Shown piece by piece: positions 11,544-22,344 of a DNA stretch of 64,000 nucleotides. How positions within the stretch are numbered: the stretch's first letter is position 1; every line of letters begins with the position of its first letter. The stretch spans positions 1 to 64,000 of the forward strand of contig VXIS01000271.1 in NCBI GenBank assembly GCA_008704415.1, in the 5' to 3' direction. The stretch comes from Sphaerosporella brunnea (Eukaryota; Ascomycota; Pezizomycetes; Pezizales; Pyronemataceae). Both the position numbers and the translations under genes were made by a program. The notes under the pieces were generated by a model. The model worked only from the letters and a program-made list of their open reading frames with translations. It had not been told where the DNA came from and searched no databases.

Positions 11544-11702
11544 CTTTGAGCGTTGCGTCTTTGGGAGGAGAATTCATTCTGTTCTGCCAAGGTCAAATGG
11601 AGCGTTTATATAAGTCTGTATGGAACTCTAGTAGCGGATGTAATTTTACCTCGTTGAGTTAGAAACGAATCGGAAGTTGAACTCAAATTGCATGTATGAC
11701 TA

Positions 11703-12160
11703 CCTTATCGTCTGAGTCTTAAGCAACGCGGGCCGGAGGGGTGGGGGTGGTAAGGTTGCGGGTGTCGAGGGTTTTCTATTGGTGGGATTGGACGTCGCGG
11801 TCACAATTTGGGTTTGTACGCAACTTTAATGATGATCAAAAGGCGGGGCGCGGGTGCTTGGTGAGCGGCATGCGCAATGGCAACTCCGGCATTTCCTCGT
11901 CCTGAGCAGGCTCCCCGGTACGGTCCAAAAAGGGTGCCGGTAGCGGACAAACACCGGAAGATACGGCGAGATGCCCCTGTGAAAGGGTGTTCAAGAATGT
12001 CCGGGGCGTTGGCCAACACCGCCGGCACTGTAATGGTTCTGCTGCTGTAAATAAAAATTAGATACAGCATCGCCCGCGCGCGAGTCTTTAGAAATTAACT
12101 TTTTGATAGCCTGGCAACACCCCCACCCCTCCGGCCCGCGTTGCTTAAGAGACGATACGG
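11703..12160. mobile_element. MITE-like element, copy B
   Basis: Same orientation and nearly the same sequence as the element at 10051-10498, again flanked by TA (11701-11702 and 12161-12162). Compared with copy A it has a CCTTATCG start, a 4-base deletion in the right TIR (ttaagagacg instead of ttaagactcagacg) and small indels inside. The two ends therefore no longer match perfectly, whereas copy A is perfect. Confidence 0.85.
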
Positions 12161-12604
12161 TAGCTTATCGATTCTTGGCTCGCCATAAAACCTCGGGCCG
12201 ATTCATCGTGTTCCCGTGATAAATTTTGGAGTTGTCGTAGTTCTGTAAGCTGAGTTACGCCGCACAACCTACAGCTCGGAGTTATGTTTGTTCCAAAGTC
12301 CTATCTAATAATTATGAGTCAACACCCGTGTGGCGACCATACGGTGTGCAGTCGTTAGTACAGCGCCACTTAATGTAAAGTCATATGTACGGTGCGGTCA
12401 GGGCGTATGTATGTTAAACACGGCGCAGGTGCTTTCATTCCGTGAAAAAAAGAAAGGCGGATCAAATGAAGACTCCGCCATCGCGCAAAAAAAAAAAAGC
12501 TGTAGTTGCAAAACGTCCCATGAATGCTCAAATACCTCCTTAAATACCACATTCCTGCACAATCCGTCGTACCCTGATACTGTCTCTGTCGCCAGGATAG
12601 TTAT

Positions 12605-12796
12605 TCAGTCCCCACTGGCTGCACGGGACAGAGCAACGTATAACTGCCCATGACTAAACACCTCCTCTCGAATGTTGATACCAACATGCTTTAAGGACTG
12701 CCCTTGCGATTTATTGATATTCATCGAAAAGGTGTCGTCCCTAAAGCTCCTCCACGGCTCCGCTCCACAATGCGCCGCCCAATCACAACGAATCAC
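12605..12796 (-). pseudogene. PIF1/Helitron-type helicase C-terminal fragment
   Basis: The translation contains [14 protein letters not shown] followed by [14 protein letters not shown]. These are helicase motifs V and VI of PIF1-family DNA helicases, including those in Helitron RepHel proteins. Only about 64 residues are present; the Walker A region and earlier motifs are absent upstream. A PIF1 helicase is an essential nuclear gene, but an isolated tail next to MITEs is more likely a decayed Helitron end. I see no rolling-circle replication-initiator motif nearby. Confidence 0.65.
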
Positions 12797-13197
12797 TCAA
12801 CCTCTAGTAGGATAAATTTTCGGGTTTTCCACGTTGCGCCACCGGACGCCACCGTGGAAGCCACCGCACGCTCACTTTGCTCTCTCTATATAGAGAGCGA
12901 GCATAGAGGGGGCAAGCAAGCAAGAAAGCAAGCACAGAAAGAGGTTCACTATTATTATGAGCCTGAGCATTACAGATTATCTCAGCACATGCATGAGTAC
13001 ACACGGTCTGTATTCACACACAAAGAGACCGAGAAATTGATTCCATTCGAACTCTCAATAAAGACGGACAACTGCAAGCCCATCAACGCTCAGCTCAGTA
13101 TAAACAGTACAAAGTAAAGAAACCCTTGAACCCAAACTCCATCATAGCGACAACCGAACACAGTTCAAAAAAAAAAAAAAAAAAGGAAACCTTCTCT

Positions 13198-14167
13198 TTA
13201 GACCTTCTCCGCTCCCAGGTCCTGTGCAGTGCCCTTGACATCCTCGAAAGCATGCTGTGCCTGACCGAAAGCCCCGGCCTTGACGTCAGCCTCCGACTTA
13301 GCGCAGCCTGCGCAGCCACACTTTCCCGGCTCGCAGGTGCAAGCGTTCGGCTGACCACCGCAAGCACAAGTCGTCAGATCGGGGGCAACAAATGGCTTTC
13401 CATCAGCAGTCTGACCCAACTCCTGACTCTGTCTCCTCTGCTGCTTCTTGAGTTCGGCAAGACGCTTGGCCTCGTTATGAATATCCATCGCCTGCTTCTC
13501 GCTCGTTTGGTAGAACTCGCGGACCTTCTGGCCGGCGCCCGTGCTGCCGAGCACGTTCTCGAAGTACCGTGCAAGCCCCTTCGCCTTCTCCGTGAAGTGG
13601 TATTGGCTCTCCGCCTGCTTCGCCTTCTCGGCAATGTGCGCCTTGCTCTCGACCGTTTTGATGATGTTTTGGAGGTAGCTGGCGAACTTGGAGGTGATTC
13701 CGTGGGCCTTGTCGAATTCGATGCCTCTATGCAAAACGCTGTCGGCAAGGTCGTAGCCCGCTGCGAGATACTCGGCCATTATGGCGGAGGCGGGCTTGGT
13801 CTCTTGCGCAACGTCGCCGGACGTTTCGAGGTCAGCCGAAGGCCCCAGATGCGAACCGGCGATTTCCTCGATGCTGTGGGCGGCCTCGACGCGGAGTGGG
13901 ACGTTGTTCAAAGGGGTGCCACTAAAATTAGGTGTTAGGATATGATTGATGCGATTGATATATGAAGGAGAAGTACTCAAGCAGAACAGCGGTCTTTGCC
14001 GCGGTGTCACGCTCGAAAGTGATAGTAGCACTCAAGGGCGAGTTGGGGTCGCTAGTGGTGGGGGTGAGAGAGAGGTTGACGATCTTGCCGCAGAAGGAGA
14101 AGAAATTGGTGATATCCTTCTCGGTCGTGTTGGGGGCGATGTTGGAGACGTGGACGGTAGCGGCCAT
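13198..14167 (-). CDS. vip1: Vip1-like RRM protein (2 exons, 304 aa)
   Basis: Exon 1 is 13977-14167 (starts MAATVHVSNIAPNTTEKDI) and exon 2 is 13198-13921. A 55-bp intron (13922-13976) has a GT start, a CTAAC branch site and a TTTTAG end. Residues about 3-80 form one RNA-recognition motif. The splice restores LLDGTPLNNVPLRVEAA across the RRM end. The middle is helical and Ala/Glu/Lys-rich. The tail has seven closely spaced cysteines (CACGG, CTCEPGKCGCAGC), which look metal-binding. Order, length and RRM match fungal homologues of S. pombe Vip1, whose molecular role is poorly defined. An 18-bp A run (13168-13185) lies just past the stop. Confidence 0.85.
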
Positions 14168-15285
14168 GATTGCTCGTTGTGTTGTTGTCGCGAAGTTGTG
14201 GTAGTGGTAGTGGTAATGGCAATGGTATGATAGGTGGTGAATCGATGAAGGATGAAGAAGGAATTGGATGGGGAAAGAACAGGTTGGTTTTATGTAGAAA
14301 GTGGGATGACGATGCGGGGGGGTGGCATACGTCACTTGTGGCGCAGGTGGCTCGACGTCATCGCACGGCGTTGCATGTGAAAGCGAGCACAGCCACAATC
14401 ACCATTCGAGATTCTTCTGGATTTTGCAGTGATGTTCTGACTCTGGTTCCCCACGCGCAAGAGGCTCGAGCTCAGGCTTCGCTGGGATCCGCGGGATGCT
14501 TTGATCGTCACTCGGGTGGTCCCGTTGTCCGTTTTTTACACAGGAGTTCTTGCGATCCACTAGATCTCGCTACCATGCCTCCGAGGCTCCGCCGCCACAT
14601 CCGTCGCCGGCGTTCCCATACAGCGAGGCCACGCGGGATCCGCTCCGAGCTCCGAAGTGAAAATAGTCGAGCGTGGGCATGCACACCCTCGAGGGGCCGC
14701 GATGCCCGCTGCGCCACACCATTTTTTTTACTGCCGACAAAATACATCACCACTTGACGCGTCACCATCCGACGCAGCGCAACACGAGTTGGATTACCTA
14801 TGGTCATGATGCCTAAGCCAGAGGGCGAGGCGTTTGTCGATTTCAAGGCCTTCAAGGCTGCGATGCAAGACTGAGCCATGAGCGGTTCCCACAACGCTCA
14901 ATGCGGCACAAAAAATCGGGTGAGTCTGCGAGAAACTCTAGTACCTAGGTTGTAGGCGTTCAATATCTACTACTCCAAAGCCTCACGCTTTCTGGTTAGA
15001 GCTTCCTATCTTCGCTCCTGATATCTCGAGATCTCCAGCATCCCCGACGACCATCTGGCAGGGGAACATGGAGCCGAGTGAGCAGACAACCATGGGTATA
15101 CTATTGTGGGCGTGGGCTGCAGGTAGGCGCGGCCAATAGAGGAGTCATTGAAGTCTGTGTACCGACGGCGAGCGAGGGCTGTCGCTGATGTCCGCCCGTC
15201 TCGCCGCCCGCTTCTGCCGCCCTCTTCTGCCCACCACCCGTTTTGCCGCCATCCCTCCACCAATGGCAGCCAAGATGGAAAGACG
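14168..15285. other. intergenic; vip1 promoter side, nothing further recognised
   Basis: The first 150 bases hold a CAC/CAA-rich leader upstream of vip1 on the minus strand. The rest shows only short incoherent ORFs. Confidence 0.4.
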
Positions 15286-15600
15286 GGGGGTGGGAGGAAG
15301 AAGGTCTCCACACCCATTAAGGTCCTGTTAGCAGACGACCGATGTACCCAGGCTGTGCTGAATTACCAAAGTTGGAACCTGGCCTGAGGGGCCAAGAATG
15401 TAATGACAATGTGTGACTTACTTCCTTTCCTTTCTGCCATATGTCGGTTACGATTTCCCTTGTTTTGCTCCTTATTTCCTAAAGCCTTTTTCCTTTTCTA
15501 GACACGCCCGACTGTGGGCCTCAGGTCATAAGGGTAGTCTACTTGTAACCTACATGTCCCGCAAGCGGCCGAATACATTATGATTAAAACAAAAAACAAA
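15286..15600 (+). pseudogene. tail of a pogo-type transposon (C-terminal peptide and terminal region)
   Basis: The bases encode TPIKVLLADDRCTQAVL, which matches the C-terminal tail seen at 39060-39141 (TPVKTLLSDERC) and typical tails of fungal pogo/Fot1-like transposases. About 170 bases further on, gcaagcggccgaatacatta then tgattaaaacaaaaa repeats the sequence found downstream of that other copy (39304-39340). Both come from the same transposon family. The body of the transposase is missing here. Confidence 0.55.
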
Positions 15601-15869
15601 ATCCACCATGTCAACAATGATTTTGAGCAGTTTAGCGTCAAGTAGCTGATGGATGTCACACCTTGTCCGGCTGCAAAGTGAGGTGTTGCTGTGCCAACCG
15701 CTACTTACTTGCGCTGCTATTGTTGTTTTAACCAGTAAATGGGGCGCGGTGACACAGCAGCTGGCAGCGAATATCTCTCTACCTTGCCACATACGTACCC
15801 CCACAACCAACGCAACCCCCGCAAGTTGAAGCCACGGAATCCCCGTCATCACGCAGCTCAAGGGAACCC

Positions 15870-16619
15870 GCAAACGTGCTCGCCGAGGAGTTCGGCATCG
15901 TTTTAGCCTCGATGGGCTACCACAAACGGGCCCCGCGGCGAAAGTTTAACATCAGGCCGGCCAATAAACCCCATTCGAGTCAAGCGCACCTCTACTGGAC
16001 GCATGAAGAGTGGAAGAGGATCCTGTGGGCCGACAAATCGTCGTTTTCCACGGCCGGGTTTGGCCGCCGATGAGGAGTTTCATCCGGACCCCGTGGATGA
16101 GACTTTTGAACAAGGTCGGCGGCAATCGAGGATGGCCTGGGGCGGGTTCTGTGGCAGCAAGAAAACTCCGCTTGTTTTGATCCCCGGGAAAGCCAAACTG
16201 GACTCAAAAAAAAGTACTTTGAAACCGTGATGGAACCCCATATGGCCCCGTTTTTTTTTTTTTTTTGGCAAGAGTGCTGCAAGGAGTATGGCTGGGTTGA
16301 GGTTGTTGAGGACCGCGCCCCCGGCCATAAAGGATGTACCAAGCAGTACCGTGAGTTCAATGAGATGGATACTGTTGAGTGGCCTGCACAGAGCCCGGAC
16401 CTCAATCTTATTGAGGCTTTGTGGTTGGATCTGGAAACGGAGTTGGGGGAGACTTGGGGGAGGATCGAGACCACGGATACTTTGGAGGCGTCTTTACAGG
16501 CTATCTGGGGGAGCATCGCAGAAGAGCGGCTGGATGACTTGATAAAGAGCATGCCTGCTCGTCTCCAAGCTGTAATAGACGGAGGAGGGGGGGGGGACAC
16601 GCCATACAAGGTCATGTAG
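15870..16619 (+). pseudogene. Tc1/mariner transposase pseudogene (DDE_3 type)
   Basis: Three frames follow one another. 15876-16073 gives KRAPRRKFNIRPANKP and ILWADKSSFSTAGFG (first catalytic Asp, followed by Lys where Glu is usual). 16075-16226 gives DEEFHPDPVDETFEQGRR and KKTPLVLIPGKAKLD. 16227-16619 gives VVEDRAPGHKG (second Asp) and WPAQSPDLNLIEALW (third acidic site). Family members run these blocks in one frame. The N-terminal DNA-binding region is truncated, and a T run at 16251-16266 is inserted inside the coding region without shifting the frame around it. The copy is inactive. Confidence 0.85.
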
Positions 16620-16871
16620 AATAGAATATGTACACAGAAGAATAGACAGACTATTTTCCCTAATACAAAATGTGTCATTGAATCATTGAACCTCACTCGA
16701 TCTTGCCATTTTCGGTATTTTCGGGGTTGGAAGAAGAAAGATATGCATCGAAGCCTATGGATTCTGCGTTAAAGCCACAGCGCCACGCCTTCTCACCCCA
16801 GGAAGTGCGCCCGCCTTAACGCCCCCCGGAGTATATAGTAGATTAAATTGTAGTCTGTTAGTCAGCTATTG

Positions 16872-16968
16872 TGCAATGAGCTTTAAACCGTCACTGCCAA
16901 GACCTCAAATTTGGCTGTAGATCCGGTAACCAAAAACAAGCGAAGGCCATGGTTTAAAGCTCATTGCA
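16872..16968. repeat. short perfect inverted repeat (18-bp arms)
   Basis: 16872-16889 reads TGCAATGAGCTTTAAACC, and 16951-16968 is its exact reverse complement, with a 61-base spacer. It lies about 250 bp beyond the Tc1/mariner pseudogene. It may be a short fold-back element or the end of a deleted transposon. Confidence 0.6.
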
Positions 16969-19344
16969 GTGATGATTGCACCACACTAGAGCTGGATAGA
17001 AAAGACGGTGTATTTTACCGGCGCGGCGGTTTTTTTCAAAACATGATAAACTGGACCAGAAAATTATGTCATTGGGAGGCGCAGCAGTGGCGCGTCATAT
17101 TGTAGAGTACATAGCGATAGGCAGGCCGTGGCGCAACGCCGTTCGCAGCACCTAATTGGCCCGGGTAATGAATCCATTATTGCTCAGCTCTACACCATAC
17201 CGGGAAGCCACGGGCCGTTTGGTTAGTCAGACAGGTAACACTGGCGCCTCACTCCACAACACTCCACTTCACCCGAACAGTGACCAAAGCATTCTGCGTT
17301 TTCCCCTCTGCGCTCCCAAAAACCTGCCGATTGATCACCGCTGCCGCAACGCCGACGGCAGGGTGCACGTGTTGCTTGCTCGCACGAATAGTCAGTTGGC
17401 AAGTTCTGAGGCAAGCATGTCCAAAGTGCAGTTTGCGGCAGCGCACATCGTCGCCGAGTTCGCCACCAACAAGGGAGCACAGCTTTTGCACTTTACACGG
17501 ACAAACCCCGGGAAGTTACTTTACGTTTTACGGCCGCTCGAAAATTTAGATCCGGACCAACGACGGCTATCGATTTCCCGCATGTCGACGTTCGCGTGGA
17601 ACGGAGCAAACCCCCCCGCCTCAGCAAGTCGCTTGTCTTTGCTCAGGATACACAAACTAGGACAAGCCGGCTCTCTCCCAACGGCATGCCATCGATGGCA
17701 CGCTGGAGCTTGCGATTCGGACCGCAGATGTGCAACTTCCATTCCGACGCCACGATGGAGACGCCCGCGAATTCGAATTGGCTGAGAATAAGCCAAAGTG
17801 CAAAACTGCGGGATTGTGCTCACCAACGCACCCTGCATTGTCAGTAGTTGACAGCCTTGCAGCCCCAGAACTGTGACGTGGTTGATTTTTTACAATTGCA
17901 GAGTGGACCTCTGTGTGGGAGAAATGTGCGTAACAGCAAGGAGTGGTTTGGCACATTATTGCAGTCCCTGCGGATACCCGTGTTTTCATGCACAGGGAAT
18001 CGAAAGCGTCGAGGCTGGCCGTGGTGAGCGGACACGGCTTGACAGCCCAATGACGCTTCGGATCGCACTTTACGGGGACAAGCATCGGGCGATTGGTTCA
18101 GCGGCCAGCTATATACACATCCAAGGCACCATCGCATCGCAAACCCATCGACAAGGTAGTCGGCGAGAAGGACGTTGTGCTGCCTTCGTATGGAAAAGGG
18201 TGATGGGTGTCGGGAATCCAAGTGGATAGCGAGAGAACCTCTACGCACACTCACCAACCACACAGCGTCTACACCCTCGATGAGGTCTGCGGGAAATCGG
18301 CAAGCTCTAATGCATCTCAAACGGCACACATCTCTAGCTTCTATTTTCCGGGACAAACTGTCTCATTCTGCAGCGACCTTGCCTAAAATCGAAGCCAAGG
18401 CGAAGGCTTCCACCTCGTACTCGGTTAACAATGGGAGAAGGCCTACTCCTCGCAAAATTGAAGAGCAAACAGAAAGCTGCGCAAACCCAATGCAGTCAAC
18501 GAGAGTCCAATATTGATCGTCATTGCTAAACTGCAATGGAACGAGCGGCGCTTACCGCGGGCAAGTTGCGAATCCATCGACACGGATGAGGGACTCTAAC
18601 GGTCACTTTCGAAATTTCCCAATTAAGAACAAAAGTGCATTTCTCTGGGATATGGATGCGGAATTTCCATGATAGAGCCAAACATCCAACAGGGTAAGGA
18701 ATAGGAATAGACAAATAAAAACGTCTTCCACAACCAAACGGGTCCCCCGGGGCAATCAAGGTGCTCCGCATTGTAACTCTATTGAGGTATCCTGTCATGC
18801 AAAGTGCAAGACGGCAGACGCCAAAGCGGTGAGGCTTTACTTTTCAACCAACCGGCCTGATAGCAATTACCCCTGCTTCTGTGGCTACCCAGAGTAAGCC
18901 GCCCAAACTTGGTGGTATTTCGCTGTCGAGGCTATTGGTGCGATTTTATGAACAGCTTCGATATGGTGGGAAGGGGTCAGTGCTGCGGGGGGCGTTCTTC
19001 AAAGCGACAACCCTCGCATCCGACCTGTCTGTCAGTGAACAACTCTTTCTCTTTGTTACAATCTATTGCTCTTCCCTCGGAACACCACTGAGCGTTGCGA
19101 ATCTGCGGAAATCCTATCGAGACCGGCAATGCAACTGGCCGCCACCCTCTGAAAGCCAATCGCGAGCCAGAAATTCTGTTTGGCAGACAACAGTTGTCTG
19201 TGTTTGCGGGGAACTGAGTTGTAGATCAACAATTGGTGCGGTTTTTGTGCACGGCGGTAGCTAACCGTTGTATGTCTTATAGTCGGTGGTGCCAAACGGT
19301 CTTCGAGCAAGCAACGGCCAGACACGGGGAATAGGACGACAGCT
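16969..19344. other. 2.4 kb without a recognised gene
   Basis: Several ORFs of 60-210 codons overlap on both strands (for example minus 17841-18356 and plus 17156-17785). None has a known motif, consistent codon use or splice structure that I can support. This may be decayed transposon sequence. Confidence 0.4.
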
Positions 19345-20149
19345 ATGCACGTCATGGCTGCAGAAACTGAGACGTCGGATTCACGGTGTTACAATACAAA
19401 GCGTCCCGAGTCCGCAGCTACAACTAGAAGCCCTCGTCCTGGCTCCCACTCCGAGATTCGAGCACCGCTACAGGATTCGGGTTCGGTTCAACAGATGACC
19501 AAGAAGTCGACAAAGAAGGCGAACCGGAAACGCAACAGAAATGCGGCTACCGGTTCGACATCGAAGCCACGAGACGACGACCCAGCAGAGCAGCAGCAAC
19601 ATGCTCCGTCATTAGCCCCTAATGGGGAAGCTTTGACAAACAAACCCTCCACGTCCTCTCAGCAAAGGCAGGCTTTACCAATAGTTCCGGAACGAACTCA
19701 AGCGCCGCCGGTGGCAAGGCCGAACATAAAGACTGTGTGCTACCTTCCTTCGTACTTCGGTGCCAGACAGAAGCTCACAGCGTCGCAGCTAGCCCTAGGA
19801 TGTTGGATTGAACACGATCCTATCGCTCAACCGGAACCGCGCACGGTGGGTACCTAATGCCTTACCTTCCATGCGACGTATTCACTAACGTGTGGAATAG
19901 AGTGCCATCCACGCTTGGTGGCGGAATCTGCAGGTCTCACAAAGCAACGGTTATCGTCTGTGGCAACTCCGCATCTTGAGGTATTGGAACCACACTACAG
20001 ATGAGACGAGGGCTGTAGAAGACCTGCTGTCGTCGAGGGAACCGCCGCCACAGCAAACTCAAGTGACCCCTCCTCTGAGACGCCCGAACCCCCCACAAAG
20101 GCCTTATTCCGCGCCCCCGCTTTTGGACCCGGAGACTGTTGAAGGGTAG
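19345..20149 (+). CDS. hypothetical protein, 2 exons (249 aa)
   Basis: Exon 1 is 19345-19845 and exon 2 is 19901-20149. The 55-bp intron (19846-19900) starts gtgggt, has CACTAACG as branch site and ends AATAG. Splicing keeps one frame: ...EPRT then SAIHAWWRNLQ. The N-terminal half is Ser/Thr/Gln/Pro-rich with a basic patch (KKSTKKANRKRNRN, about residues 53-66). A more ordered part follows (about 130-210: CYLPSYFGARQKLTASQLAL, WIEHDP, Trp-rich WWRNLQ, LWQLRILRYWNHTTDE). The end is proline-rich. I do not recognise the family. The splice signals are the main evidence that it is real, and upstream exons are possible. Confidence 0.55.
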
Positions 20150-20877
20150 TAGGAAATATTTCTTTTGCCAACTGGACTCGTCGTTATTTGGGGCGGGGGC
20201 ATCTTTAGGGGCTTTTCTTGAAGCATTGGGATTAAAAAGTATGCACACTGCTGGATTGTGTAAAGGCCGCGGGAAATCGTAGAATGGGTTTGCTTTCGTT
20301 TTATGTAGGGGCGAGGGGTGGTTTCAATTGGCGGGGTCGACTTTGCCTTTGGGTGGGGAGGTGGCGGGGACGGTGAGGCGGGGTTAATGGCGTTGAGCTC
20401 TTTGTGTACGGTAGTTTTTTTTTTTTTTTTTTTATAACTGTGTGTTAACGTTTTCGTATACCTATACCTGCAACGCCCCCCGCACGGGTACCCGCAACTT
20501 GTACCTGGGAAGGTTTCAGGCCGACGCAGCGGAAGGAGCATGTTAGGTAGTTATCTCTTATCTATCGCTCGCCGGAGCGCGGGTGCGGGTAGCTACCGTG
20601 GTTCGCAAGTTTGCAATTCGTGGAACTGAGGGGCGATTGGGGCGGGATGGTGGGTTCAGGCGGCTTTGGCTTTGGGTAACTCGGGAGGAATAGGACGTAA
20701 CTAACCATGCTGCTGCTGAGCACTCATGAGTTTTTATGCGCTTTTGAGTTTCACGGGTTGTTTGCTGAGGAAAAGCGATTGGTTTTCGGCTGGGGAACTA
20801 ATATATTACTGGTCATGTATTCTCACTCGTAACTAAATCAGAACAACGCGCAGTCTTGGCAGTTAGTTACTCTCGTT
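20150..20877. other. intergenic with an 18-bp T run near 20416
   Basis: No supported gene. The minus-strand frame at 20104-20541 runs through the homopolymer and looks spurious. Confidence 0.4.
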
Positions 20878-20931
20878 ATGTCAGGGCACATCACAACAAG
20901 TCTGTATTATACACCAATTCACCGCCCCCAT

Positions 20932-21654
20932 ATGGAAGCCCTCCTCCAGCAAGCCGGCGGCTTCGTCAAAAACGCCGCTCTCCCCGCCGCCCAAGAGGCG
21001 CTCACCCGCGGCAACGGATTCCTTCAAACCGCTGCGCTGCCGGCTGCACAAACGGCGCTCTCGCATGCCAACGACTTCGTCAACAACGCCGCGCTCCCCG
21101 CCTGGAAAAACAGCATCCAACACGCCACAGCTGACGCCACCGCCTGGAAAGACGGCAGCGCGATCAGCATTATTCTTGGCGGCGCGCTGCAGAGCTTCCC
21201 CGTCGTCGTCGTCTTCGCCGCTCACAACCCGTGGGTGCTGCTGCTGCCGGTGTTTTCGCCCGTCCTCCTCGCCGCGCTGCAAGCGTGGCTGTCGCTGCTG
21301 GGGTTCCAGCCGGGTGGGATCGCTGCCGGTGAGTTCCCGCCCCCCTCCAACCAGTCTACGCTGTGGATTGCTGATGTGATGCGGGCGAAAGGATCCATCG
21401 CCGCCGCGGTACAGGCCGCCATCGGAAACGTCCCGGTGGCCTCGCTGTTTGCGTTCCTGCAGAGCTTTGGCGCCAGAGGCTTTGCGCACCGCGCCGTCGC
21501 TGCGCATACGGGACAGTCGCTGGTCCTGGCGGTGTTGTTAGCTGCCGCTGGGAAGACGTTGCTGGAGAAGGGCCTGGCGCTCGAGAGTATCGAGCCGGTG
21601 CTGCTGCGGCAGTGGGATCGCATGGCGCTGAGTGGTGAGCGTGCGGAGTTGTGA
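20932..21654 (+). CDS. IFI6/ISG12-like membrane protein, 2 exons
   Basis: The frame runs from 20932 (MEALLQQAGG; an ATG at 20878 would add 18 residues) to the stop. A 63-bp intron at 21329-21391 (gtgagt...gcgaaag) is a multiple of three and has no stop, so the unspliced frame stays open. Removing it joins GFQPGGIAA to GSIAAAVQAAIG, the consensus of the interferon-induced 6-16/ISG12 domain (PF06140), followed by FLQSFGARG. Three imperfect repeats of about 19 residues (GFVKNAALPAAQ, GFLQTAALPAAQ, DFVNNAALPAW) precede hydrophobic helices. Spliced product is about 219 aa. Human relatives act at mitochondria or ER; the fungal role is unknown. Confidence 0.65.
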   Translation: MEALLQQAGGFVKNAALPAAQEALTRGNGFLQTAALPAAQTALSHANDFVNNAALPAWKNSIQHATADATAWKDGSAISIILGGALQSFPVVVVFAAHNPWVLLLPVFSPVLLAALQAWLSLLGFQPGGIAAGEFPPPSNQSTLWIADVMRAKGSIAAAVQAAIGNVPVASLFAFLQSFGARGFAHRAVAAHTGQSLVLAVLLAAAGKTLLEKGLALESIEPVLLRQWDRMALSGERAEL

Positions 21655-22036
21655 GGTCGCTGTGCGGAGGCGGTTTCATATGCTGTCCGCTAGGTTTCAG
21701 ATTCACAAAAAATTACAGAATGCTTCGGGGGTCTTCCTAACTATTCGCCCCCCCACCAAGAACTCACCTCAATAGTGATATGTAGCCTTACCTTGCAAAA
21801 CAACCAGTCGCGTAACTCGATTGACTACGAGCCAGGCTGTGATCACACCTTGTTGTGTCATCTTCCGAGGGACATGGCGCGTCTTCTGGTTGCAGCAGTC
21901 CACTGGGAATAGGTGCTTATGGTTGATCCAGCCAAGCATGAAAATCTTCCGGCACCAAAAGCCGGCCAGTTTCGATACGGATAGCCCTTGTTAAAATGGA
22001 TGGCAAGCGTTACAACACCTACATGGACTCCCATCT
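21655..22036. other. intergenic between IFI6-like gene and solo LTR
   Basis: No gene or repeat recognised. Confidence 0.4.
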
Positions 22037-22241
22037 TGTTGGAAACTGGCTTTCTGGGCGAGGATAAGGACGAGTGAGAAGCTGTGATAGGACTAAGAGC
22101 TACCACCGAGTGATATCCAGAGAGTCTCCGAAGTGTATCTTAGATTAGCCTGTAGGACAGTAATAATATAATTGCTCCCATCACCATCCTATATCACAAC
22201 TTCGGCTACGCTCTACACCTACACGTCAACCACTTTCATCA
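22037..22241 (+). repeat. solo Copia-type LTR upstream of the RRM gene
   Basis: Starts TGTTGGAAACTGGC, ends TTTCATCA, and is flanked on both sides by CATCT (22032-22036 and 22242-22246), a 5-bp target duplication. Its start, the agtaataatataattg block, the cccatcaccatcct block and the acacgtcaaccactttca end match the LTR at 34722-34904. No internal retroelement sequence is left. It ends 103 bp before the RRM gene's start codon, so it may contribute promoter or 5'-UTR sequence. Confidence 0.75.
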
Positions 22242-22344
22242 CATCTCATCCTGCTTCACCCCAGCTCACAGCGCATCACTCGTATACATGGGATAGGGTT
22301 CCCTACCCCTGTGACGCGCGAACTTTCTTTCAACCGCAACCACC

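Noticed and set aside
13126..13938. 270-codon plus-strand frame across vip1
   Set aside because: It is antisense to a recognised, correctly spliced gene and runs through an A18 tract.
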